Below are positions 19,388-29,307 of a DNA stretch of 38,843 nt, piece by piece. The translations under genes and the position numbers were made by a program. Source of the stretch: Holosporales bacterium (GTDB taxonomy: Bacteria > Pseudomonadota > Alphaproteobacteria > UBA3830 > JAIRWN01). Under the pieces are notes generated by a model. The model was not told the DNA's origin, did not search any database, and saw nothing but the letters and a program-made list of their open reading frames with translations. The stretch covers positions 1 to 38,843 of the forward strand of contig JAIRYS010000004.1 in assembly GCA_031267535.1 (NCBI GenBank), read 5' to 3'. Position 1 is the stretch's first letter, and each line of letters starts with the position of its first letter.

Positions 19388-20647
19388 TTAACAGCTTAGT
19401 TCCGGATAAAGAGGAAAGGCTTCGCAAAGCTTGCTGACCCTTGACCTAACTTCGGCATAAACACTATCGGCATTACCTGCGGCCAAGGCTTTTAATACCT
19501 TAGATATTATTTGCGCAATCTCATCAAATTCCTTCACTCGGAACCCTCTGGTTGTTCCGGCGGCTGTTCCCAAGCGCAGCCCCGAAGTAACGGATGGCGG
19601 TAGAGGGTCAAAAGGCACGCCGTTTTTATTGCAAGCAATTCCGCACTGCTCTAATGCAATCTCGGCTTGCTTGCCGGTTACGCCGAGCTCGCGCAAATCC
19701 ACCACCGCCATATGACTGTCTGTACCCCCTGAAACTATACCAATGCCATTGTCCATCAGCCGTTTTGCCATAAGTTTCGAATTTTCCAAAACATTGGTCA
19801 TATACTGCTTAAATTCGCCAGAAAGCGCTTCGCCAAACGCAACCGCTTTTGCCAGAATGATATGCATAAACGGCCCACCTTGTATCCCGGGAAACACTGC
19901 GCTGTTGATCTTGCCGATCAGATCTTCGCTGTCTGTAAGTATGACTGCCCCCCTCGGACCGCGCAAGGTTTTGTGCGTTGTAGTTGTAACTACATGAGCG
20001 TGTGGAAACGGATTTGGGTAAAGCCCAGTAACAACCAGCCCGGCATAATGAGCCACATCCGCCAGCAAATAAGCCCCTACCTCGTCGGAGATTTCGCGAA
20101 AACGCTTAAAATCAATCGTGCGCGGATATGAGGACGCCCCTGCGACGATAAGTTTTGGTTTATGCTGCTGCGCAAGGCTTCGAACTTGATCATAGTCAAT
20201 AAGACCTGTTTTCTCACTAACACCGTATCCAATTGCCTTCAGCCATCTTCCGGAAAAGGTAGGGCTGGCGCCGTGGGTCAAATGTCCGCCGGCCGCTAAA
20301 CTCATTCCCAAAATCGTATCCCCCGGCTTAAGCAGCGAAAAGTAAACCGCCATGTTGGCTTGAGCGCCGGAATGCGGCTGAACATTGGCATATTTACAGC
20401 CAAACATTTTGGTAACCCGGGCAATAGCTAAATTTTCCGCTTTGTCGACGACTTCACATCCACCGTAGTATCGTTTGGCCGGATATCCTTCGGCATATTT
20501 ATTGGTAAGAACCGACCCCGCAGCTTCCATAACGGCTAACGAGGTAAAATTTTCAGAAGCAATCAACTCAATTTGCCCGCGTTGCCTAAGTAACTCTTGC
20601 TTGAATATATCGAAGGCGTCTCGATCTCGTTTTGAAAGGTGCGTCAT
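19388..20647 (-). CDS. glyA: Serine hydroxymethyltransferase
   Basis: [59 protein letters not shown] (PLP Lys), [23 protein letters not shown] 20647 gives [10 protein letters not shown]. Confidence 0.97.
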   Translation of the reverse strand: MTHLSKRDRDAFDIFKQELLRQRGQIELIASENFTSLAVMEAAGSVLTNKYAEGYPAKRYYGGCEVVDKAENLAIARVTKMFGCKYANVQPHSGAQANMAVYFSLLKPGDTILGMSLAAGGHLTHGASPTFSGRWLKAIGYGVSEKTGLIDYDQVRSLAQQHKPKLIVAGASSYPRTIDFKRFREISDEVGAYLLADVAHYAGLVVTGLYPNPFPHAHVVTTTTHKTLRGPRGAVILTDSEDLIGKINSAVFPGIQGGPFMHIILAKAVAFGEALSGEFKQYMTNVLENSKLMAKRLMDNGIGIVSGGTDSHMAVVDLRELGVTGKQAEIALEQCGIACNKNGVPFDPLPPSVTSGLRLGTAAGTTRGFRVKEFDEIAQIISKVLKALAAGNADSVYAEVRSRVSKLCEAFPLYPELSC

Positions 20648-21104
20648 GTGCGAACTCTCTGCGGGATGAAGGTCCAATTCTAACCCGATTGCGGCGGCAG
20701 AACCAGTGTTTTTTTACACAGTTGCCTCCCTAGTACGTTCAAAGCACGTTTGGAGAACCCGCCAGCCTCAAATAGAGGATAACATTGAAGGATAATTTGT
20801 GTAGCGAAAAACATACAAGCGTCAATTATAATACTGACTCTTTTTAAACTATCTGTGTATTAGTTTTTGCATATTACACTATTGATTTAATTCTTAAACA
20901 TGCGACAAGCATATCGTCTGAACTTAAAAAAATCTAAAAACTAATTATATCGAACATTTAAAGCAATTTTGAATGTTTTTAGTGATAATGGAAGAAAAAA
21001 TTAGTATTGTCACAAGTGGTTTGTGTCAAATTTCAGCGACCATTTAATTATTTATAAAAAATACTTGATAAGCAGTGTTGATTTTTTCTAACCTAAGAGT
21101 TCTT

Positions 21105-21917
21105 ATGAAGAACACTTTTTATACTTTTTGTGTAGTTTTGTCTATGATTGGGTGGGGTGTTACAAATGCAACTGTGGCGCGTTCTACTATCCGCGAACGA
21201 AGCACACTTTTACCTCCTCGTGAACTTTTGACCTTAAATGGTAAAAATTTCCAAGATGTGCATGCGTATTTTAGATATGTCAAATAAGAGAAACTTCGGC
21301 ATGCTAGCGAACAACCGGCCTTAATGCCTGCGACGTTGATAGTCGGAAGCGCTAGGGGCGCGGTCTACGATACTTGCCCTAGTGGATACGATCTTTACGT
21401 TTATGAAAGACCATATGATTTCTTCTTGATCGACGTTAGGGGAAATACACCAGATAAAGTTCTCGATGTTATGGCTTTGTCGCCTGAAAATTTAGGGCTT
21501 GGTCAGGATAAGCGGTTCGATATCGTAATGTTTGAGTACGTTCCAAGGACCTATTCTTTTATGTCTAAAGCAATCGCCGGTGGATTGAGTGTACTAAAAC
21601 CCGGAGGCTTTCTTGTTAGCACAGTATTTCCTACGCCCTTTACTGGGAAGAATCCGAAAAGATTTATCGAAGGTCAGTCGTTTAGGCGTTTGAATCTTGG
21701 AAGTAAATATGCCTTCTTCTATATGCTAAAAGGCGATGGATCTTTGCAATGCTCTAGCAATTATGCTGTGTTAATCGATGGTACATAGCGTCCTGAAATG
21801 GAAAGAGAACAAGCCATAAAAGAAAAGTTCACTGAATTCCCCAGCCTTTTTAACGCAAATAAAAGGGCGTTCTTGGAATATTTTGGTGACGATGCGTGCA
21901 CGCAAATAACGATATGA
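21105..21917 (+). pseudogene. Secreted class-I SAM-methyltransferase-like protein, interrupted by in-frame TAA (21285-21287) and TAG (21786-21788)
   Basis: Track ORFs 21075-21287 and 21324-21788 and a further fragment to TGA 21915-21917 share one frame; segments read signal peptide (MKNTFYTFCVVLSMIGWGVTNA), LIVGSARGAVYD, RFDIVMFEYVPRT...SVLKPGGFLVSTVF (methyltransferase-like), then RPEMEREQAIKEKFTEFPSLFNANKRAFLEYFGDDACTQITI. Confidence 0.65.
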
Positions 21918-22327
21918 ACTTTGCATATGCCAGAAGCGAATCTGCTCTACATCCGAGACGTAGTCAATTCGACTCAGAAGAAATTATGGTAACAGCAAGA
22001 AGTGACCGTAGTTTAAGTTGTTTACAAGTTCGACGTGGGTCTGAGCGCTTTGTTGGAGGTTTTTCCTCCGGCGGAGCCGTTTGTATTTAAATGTTTTGGC
22101 AAGGTTAATTCTACGCTCTGCTCCGTTATTTCTGTGAGGTAAACTGGCAGTTCGGTTGTGCCAACCTCCAGCTATAATGCCCTTACAGATGGCCTCCATC
22201 TGTGATTTCAGGGGAATAATGGCGCTAATGTCCACCACCAAATATGCGGGCACAATTTATGCGACTACCAATTAAACTATGAAATAATAATTTGATAGAG
22301 TATAAGGTCAGATGCTTAAAAGCTTTG

Positions 22328-22403
22328 GGGGCCGTAGCTCAGTTGGGAGAGCGCGACATTCGCATTGTCGAGGTCAGGGGTTCGACTCCCCTCGGCTCCA
22401 CCA
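22328..22403 (+). tRNA. tRNA-Ala (anticodon CGC), CCA encoded
   Basis: Acceptor GGGGCCG pairs with CGGCTCC, discriminator A, CCA 22401-22403; anticodon stem CGACA/TGTCG with loop TTCGCAT; T arm CAGGGGTTCGACTCCCCT. Confidence 0.93.
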
Positions 22404-22870
22404 CCATGGATGATTTTTGAACTTGATTATTTTTTGCTAAGGCTCAAGACGTGCTGGAAGTCCTTTGCGACGGGGGCTTTAGCCGGCGCAAATGTATTTC
22501 GAATTAATGCAAAATTACTCCTGAGATTTATGAAATTGTTGGAAATATCACACCATCAATTTTATTCTTAGGTTCTTTGCCTTGTATTGCTTCAATCGTT
22601 CTTTTTTCTCTAAAACCTTCACTTGTTTCATTACTTTTTTCTCGAATTTCTCTCTTTTGGCTCCTCTGGTAATTATGGCAAGCTCCTTCAGAATAAGCGT
22701 GGTTAAAGCGTCGATTTTACAGGAGGTGTTTGGACATTTTTTGCAGAACTTTTATTATATTCTCTGAAATCTCGGTTGAGTTCATGCCTTGCAATGAAAG
22801 ACGAAAAAGCAAGCTGACGTTAGTGCCTGCTTCGCTAAAATTGTGACCATCTTGTCCGAGAGCAACGCCG

Positions 22871-25800
22871 CTAATTAGGAGATAACGGCATTTTCCCATT
22901 GTCTTCCACCATAGAAAAAGTCGATATATACGGCAAAATATACCTTTCATTCAACAGCTTCCATAATTTATCCAAGGCATTTTCTTTATCAAAATAAAAA
23001 GAGGATGATCTTACCCTGAAAAATTCCCAACCGCATCGCTCCAACTGATGCTGTCTTTGCATATCTTCTTCATATCTATCGACTCCATGCCAATAGTCTC
23101 CGTCGCACTCAACCGCTAATTTGGATTGACCTCCTTCTACAACCAAATCTATTCGTCGGCCAACGATTTCGTACTGAGGCGTGATTCGATAGCCCCTTTG
23201 CATGATTTCAAGGGCAACGTCTACTTCAAACCAACTTTCGAATGGATTGGGGGCTTTCACATAACTACGATCGGCTTTATATGCAGCTTTTGCCAATTCT
23301 TCTGCCATTATTCCGGCAACTGAATTAGCATTTTTTCTTTGAAAAAAATCGATCAACTTCCTTCTTAAACAGCTTGGACTGAGATCGCTTATTTTCACTG
23401 AATGGAAAAGAATTATCTGTTCCTTTGCCCGGCTCATTGCGACGTTGAAACGCTGCTCAGCTTTAATATCGGCCAACGTCCCAAATTTATCGTTGTTGGC
23501 TACAACCATAGAAAGTAATATAATATCTCTCTCATCTCCTTGAAATTGAGACGGCTCTCCGCAAACAATTCTACGTTCGACTGTTTCATTTTGATTTAAT
23601 TTTTTAAGCAACAACTCCTCTATCTGACTTGCTTGATTTTTTCCTTGAAGAACAACGACTCCGATGCTTTTCCCATCATATTTTTCGTCTCCGCATATTT
23701 TAACGATTCTATCGGCAATAGCTTCAGCTTCCACTTTATTATGCGCAGCTTGACCATCCCCTTCCTTATAGCCGTTATTCAAAAAAACATGTTCAAGCGG
23801 AGGCAATCTATCCGCGCCATATTGTTTCATGGGAATCAGCGGAGTACTGGAATAACATAGCTCGTTGCTGAACTTGATTATTTCCGGCATACACCTGAAG
23901 TGCTCTCGTAGAACCACTTTGTTTTCACTAAACATGATTTTACCAATATCAAATAAGCTGCTGTCGATATCGAATTGGCCGAAATCAGTAACATCTTGCA
24001 AGTATTCATTTTTCCACTGATTTACCTCATCCCGCTTAACCCCCACATTATCAGGGGTAATTTGCTTATCATCTCCAACAATCAATATTTTTTTAGTTAA
24101 ATAAAACAGCGGAAGAGCTTCCAATCCACATTGCGAAGCTTCATCAACAATGACTACGTCAAAAATTTCCGGTTCAGTCTTTACGTTATTCCAAACACTG
24201 TGAAGAGGCATAATCCATGCCGGAACGGCTTCTCTACATTCAGCCAGATGTATTTGCGCTTCCCTTCTATGGCGGTTGGCATGTTTGCCTGTGCCTTTTC
24301 CCAATTTCCGAACCGATAATTGCCAAGCTTCTATGTGTCGTCTGTGATCGACGGTTAAACGATTAACACAAAAACCCCAGGAATTCAGCGAGGCCAATTC
24401 CGCAATGACGTTGCCGATGTCGTCATCTGTTTGTTTTAAAGACGCTTTTATTTGCGGCGCATCGTCTTTATTGATGTAATTTGTAATCCAATCGTTAGCC
24501 TGAGCCCAATACCAAGCGTTTTCTATTTGCTTTATTCTTTCAACCCATTGCAAATCATCGCAGCTTTCCATCATATCATTCATAGTTTTTGGAATATAGC
24601 TTTGTATTTTCTTGATATTTTTTTTAAAATTTTCGTATTCGTATGATTCATTAATGAGGTCGTCCAATTTTTGTTTTTCGTTCCTATATACGTCCACATT
24701 CTTGTCGCGGACTGCTTTTAAAAGCGTATGCATTATAATATGAGCATTGATATTTTGAGTGACTCTTATTAGCTGCTTCTCCACCAAAGAAAGTTGGTGA
24801 AGAATCTCTTCATTTCTGTTTTTTTCTAATGCAGCTAAACAGGCCGTTATGATGTAATTTAAATTTTCCTCAGAAGGGGAATCCGTAGAAACAGTTAGCA
24901 ATTTCATATTATGATCTAAATTTCAGTTAGGGGTAGAAGCCAGCGAAGTAGTGAGAAGTTCCATATAACTGCGGTATTTGCATAAAAGTTTATGAAGTTC
25001 CAAAAGTTTTTCTGCCGTTTCATTAATTCTGGTTATCTCAATAAACTGCTTATATGGAGTCGCTCCGATTGGCGGTTGAACAAAATCACCCAGCAGATTC
25101 CAAATTTTTTTCATACTTATATGGAAATTAAGAGCATCAATTAATATACTGAGACTTTCAACGTTTTTGGTGCATATTTTTTGATTTATACGCACTTTCT
25201 CAAAGAGATAAAAGCAGTTTCTCACAAGTTTCGGTATAAACAAGTTCCACTTACTTGCATTTTTTCCTTCAGACATGAATTTTTTGAAGATTTTTGCATC
25301 GTTATAAATCTGTTCAATCGTTAAGGTCTCAGGGAAACTGATTTCATAATCTTCTGCCGCATCAATTTTATCTTCTATATTCGCTAACAAAGAACTCGTT
25401 CTTTTAAAAATAGCTTTTACATCAGATTTTCCTTGTTCTATTTTGTTAAATTCCTCAATTGTCCATTTTCCGGACGAAAAAAGAAAGCATTTTTCGGTTT
25501 CACAAAATTGTTCTATCTTATAGAGAAGCATCTTTGATGCAGAGAAAAAACGTTTTTCAGCCACATAAAATTCCTTCATTTTTTGGGGAAGTATCTTGGA
25601 TGCAGAAGATAAAGTGCCTTTCAGTTTTATGAAACCGCCGTGTTTTGTCTAGAAGTTTTTTTGTTTCATCGCAAAGTTTTTTTATGGCGTCAGAGGGTAT
25701 TTTTTTTAATTGAACGATAAAATCATCAACGGGCTCATTGTAGTGCAAAGTCGCTGTCAACGAAGTTACCAATTGTTCAAATTCATTTGATGGCATCACA

Positions 25801-27520
25801 TTTTCAACATAGAGAGCAGATTCTTCTTTTTTGCCCTTAAATCTTCGAATACCCGCTAATACGGCTTGCAATTCTTCAAAAGAAACCTGGAATTCAAGGT
25901 CCGTTTGAGGCACATCTTCAAACCAAGAATAACTATTTCGTTCTAGATTTACTTTTTCCGCGATTTCTCTTGCTTTTCCGGAATATCTACCGCAGGCGAC
26001 TGATTGATCAATCGTTTCCGACTCTGTTATGTCTCTCAGTCTTCGTCTGTCTCTTTCTCGTTTTTGTTCTAAAGTATTGAGCTTTTGTTGTAATTGCTGT
26101 GATCTAAGCGTTTTTTTATCTTCACTCCAGAAATTGCTTTCGCTTAAAATGCTGTTTACGCTTTGTTCCAAAAGTTGTTTTTCTTCTGATCCGATCCCCA
26201 AAAGACTAATGGCCAATGATCTTGTGTTTTCCGGCAGTTGCTTTCTAAGAACCGACAAAGCTCTTGAAGTTTTTGCCGTAACAAGTATTCTTTGCCCTTT
26301 TGCCAAAAGATGGCATATCAAATTAGCTATGGTATGAGATTTTCCAGTGCAGTGCCGGGAGGTCCTTGAACCAATACGCCGTTTGCCCTGTTTATTTTCT
26401 GAATTATAGCTTTTTGTTCTTCATTGCATGGTTTGGGGAAAAATATCATTTCGTCTGAAGGTACGACAAAGCTGTCTTCATTGTTTTCGCCGCAATTATG
26501 CGATCTTATATCCACAAGATTCGCAAAAATACCAGGAACTTCCGTGTTATCGTCTATTTGACGTTCCATGTTTTTTAATGTATCCGTCAACCCCCTAATG
26601 GAGCGTTTTCGTAGAATAACGGCTGGAGCGAACGTAATAATCGGTTTTTCAGATTTTTTTATCGGCTCAAATTGTCTTTTGTACTCGCCGTCCGAAAATG
26701 TTGAATTGAGGATGATTTTTAGACATTTCTCAACGTTGTCCAAGTCAAACGGATTATCTCCGATTTCCTCCAATATGCCATTTACGTCTTCTTCAACCTT
26801 TCGTGACAACCCACTCTCGAACATATTGGAGTCGATTCTTATATGACATCCCTCCGAACTTGCCGTCAACGTAAGTCGACTGTTTTCTGGATTCAATTTG
26901 AGCTCTACATCTGCAACAATCAAATGACGTTTGAATATTTTTCCTTCTTTGTCCTTGAACGCTAACAACCCAACTCCAAGGACAAGTTCGTATTCTTCTT
27001 CAGACTTGAGCAACGATTGATGGATCGAATACAGCTCGCCATAAAGTTTTTGCAATTTTTCCCATTCGTTATGGCGCTGCGTCCAATTGTTCCAATGATT
27101 TTTAAGATAATTATTCCATTCTTTTTGAACGTCTGGACGATCTTCAAGTTTTTCTTCCGCTTCTTTACATGATTTTATTCCAGTTTCTTCGTCCTTAACT
27201 TCAATTCTAATTATAGCTTTATTGAGTAACTTTGGGCCATTCAATTTATCTTTTAGTAAATCTAGTTCAACCCAGTTTTGGCATATCGACGGAATTTCAG
27301 GAGTCGCAGGTTCACTTTGACTCTGCATTTCCATCCATTCATCTTTGTCTTTTCCACTCTCATCGACCCAAGTTTTGGAAAAGCAGTCTCGCTCGCGAGG
27401 AACATCATAGAGCCAAAAAACCCTTTCATATTCGTCGAGGTTTTTTACGGTCTTGCCGTTTATATTTGCGATTTTTAGCAAATATTTGATCAGTTGCTTT
27501 TGTTTTTCAGAACCATTCAT
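22871..27520 (-). pseudogene. Superfamily-1 (Upf1/AAA_11-12-like) DNA/RNA helicase with C-terminal Vsr/DUF559 (MTES_1575-type) nuclease; multiply disrupted
   Basis: Four minus-strand ORFs (26327-27520, 25557-26321, 24923-25579, 22871-24907) are consecutive parts of one protein: Walker A region ANGVLVQGPPGT/...//[98 protein letters not shown]; nuclease FEVDVALEIMQRGYRITPQYEIVGRRIDLVVEGGQSKLAVECDGDYWHG. Confidence 0.88.
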
Positions 27521-27679
27521 GTTTCTTGAGTCATTGTATGCTATTCATAAGTATAGCAATAATAAATTATGTGTAAAATGGCATCATAGTCACGCACCGT
27601 GAAACGGTATGATAAAAACGCACCTGAGAAATCAGCTGTTAATTCGCTCTTTTTCGTATTTTATGATGAATTAGGATTG

Positions 27680-27690
27680 CCCCCCCCCCC
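27680..27690. repeat. C11 homopolymer tract in the intergenic region between the helicase pseudogene and the antiporter gene
   Basis: Read directly: ttaggattg + 11 C + ataaag. Confidence 0.9.
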
Positions 27691-27897
27691 ATAAAGATAG
27701 GTCGTTTCAGCAAAATATGTTAGTTTCTCAAATTTTTACAAAATCTCATATTAAGGTAACTTTGTGGGACATAACCTCCACCAGATGTGTCCATGTAGGC
27801 TCGTCATTTCAATCACTAGGTTGCCGCAAGGCTAATTCTTCTGGACACTTATCGGAATAGGCGGCTATGCTGATCTTGAGTATGGGATTAGGATACG

Positions 27898-29214
27898 ATG
27901 GTATACTCGGTTTATTGGATAATTCCGTTTGTTGGGACATTGTTATCAGTTGCGGTATTTCCTGTCTTGGCGCCAAAATTTTGGCATAAAAATTCCGGGA
28001 AAGCGTTCCTGTTTTGGAGTTTGCTTATTTGCGCCGCATTGGGCATGAGTCGCAGCTTGCCTGAGTTTATGACAATCGTAAGCGATACCATGCTATCCAA
28101 GTTTCTGCCGTTCATCATACTTATCGCCGCGCTTTATGTAATCACAGGCGGAATATATTTCACGATATCCGGAAAAGTCACCGCAACAGCCAATGTTGTG
28201 ATAATAGGCATTGGAGCCTTAATCGCAAGCTGGATAGGCACAACCGGCGCCGCAATGATTATGATTCGCCCGCTTCTTAGGCTGAACTCAGAAAGGAAGC
28301 ATAAGGCCCATTTAGTTATGTTTTTCATATTTTTGGTTGCCAATATCGGCGGCGGAATTACTCCAATTGGCGATCCGCCTTTGTTTGTCGGATTTTTAAG
28401 CGGAATAGACTTTTTTTGGTCGCTAAAGCATCTGTCTGGCGTTGTATATCCGGTGATATTCGGAATGCTGGTTGTGCTGTATTTAGCGGACTCACATCTG
28501 TTGAAAAAGGAAGACTTGAGGTTTGAGCACGTTGGAAAAACTCAAATCGCGATTAAAGGTAGGCGCAATATATTGCTGCTGGCGGTTGCAGTTTCATCCG
28601 TTATGCTTAGCGGCGTAGTATGCATAGGCTCAATAGAGGTATTTGGCGTCACGTTATCAACCGCCTCTCTGGTTAGAGACGCAATCCTGTTGATATTGGC
28701 GACGGTCTCGCTTGCAACTACCCCAAAGCATATCCGTCATCACAACAATTTTTCGTTTGAGCCGCTAAAGGAAGTAGCGGAACTGTTTGTCGCAATATTT
28801 CTAACTCTGATTCCGGTCGAGCATATTCTTCATATGGGGGCAGACGGGTCGTTCGGGCCATTGTTCGCATGGCTGTCTCAAAATGGCGAGATTTCAGCTT
28901 CAAAATGCTTTTGGTTAACCGGCGCTTTGTCGTCTGTACTTGATAATGCGCCGACCTATTTAACATTTTTTCATCTGGCGGGCGGCGACCCAAATTATTT
29001 TATGAATAATGGAATGCACGTACTAAAGGCCATTTCTTTAGGGTCGGTGTTTTTCGGGGCTTTAACTTACATAGGCAACGCCCCTAACTTCATGATTAAA
29101 TCTATCGCACAGAACTATGGGTATAAGACGCCATCGTTTTTCGGCTATATGAAATGGTCGTGCGCAATACTTCTGCCAACATTTGCCTTAATAGCAGCTA
29201 TTCTTTTCCCATAA
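27898..29214 (+). CDS. Na+/H+ antiporter, NhaD/CitMHS-like ion transporter family
   Basis: 438 aa with ~11-12 hydrophobic segments; IGTTGAAMIMIRPLL, FLVANIGGGITPIGDPPLFVGFL, SSVLDNAPTYLTFF, YIGNAPNFMIKSIAQ typical of the family. Confidence 0.87.
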   Translation: MVYSVYWIIPFVGTLLSVAVFPVLAPKFWHKNSGKAFLFWSLLICAALGMSRSLPEFMTIVSDTMLSKFLPFIILIAALYVITGGIYFTISGKVTATANVVIIGIGALIASWIGTTGAAMIMIRPLLRLNSERKHKAHLVMFFIFLVANIGGGITPIGDPPLFVGFLSGIDFFWSLKHLSGVVYPVIFGMLVVLYLADSHLLKKEDLRFEHVGKTQIAIKGRRNILLLAVAVSSVMLSGVVCIGSIEVFGVTLSTASLVRDAILLILATVSLATTPKHIRHHNNFSFEPLKEVAELFVAIFLTLIPVEHILHMGADGSFGPLFAWLSQNGEISASKCFWLTGALSSVLDNAPTYLTFFHLAGGDPNYFMNNGMHVLKAISLGSVFFGALTYIGNAPNFMIKSIAQNYGYKTPSFFGYMKWSCAILLPTFALIAAILFP

Positions 29215-29307
29215 AATCAATCTGTCATATTCTGATTAAATAAATTATTGTAAAAAAAGTATTGACTTTTAGTCGGATAAAATGATACCTTTACGCAATT
29301 TTAATGA

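Noticed and set aside
21984-22253. Minus ORF (MPAYLVVDISAIIPLKSQMEAICKGIIAGGWHNRTASLPHRNNGAERRINL...) considered as a transposase remnant
   Set aside because: No recognisable DDE/HUH motifs, terminal inverted repeats or target duplication; cannot support a call without a database search.
22365-22571. ORF on the + strand (MSRSGVRLPSAPPPWM...)
   Set aside because: Begins inside tRNA-Ala; MSRSGVRLPSAPP is the well-known spurious translation of a tRNA 3' half.
21105-27520. Genetic-code reassignment as an explanation for the in-frame stops
   Set aside because: TAA, TAG and TGA all occur as interruptions only in accessory genes, while housekeeping genes use all three as ordinary terminators; pseudogenisation is simpler.
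22328-27700. attL/attR-type duplication of the tRNA-Ala 3' end marking a genomic island
   Set aside because: No second copy of the tRNA 3' sequence was seen by eye in the window; needs a computational repeat search.
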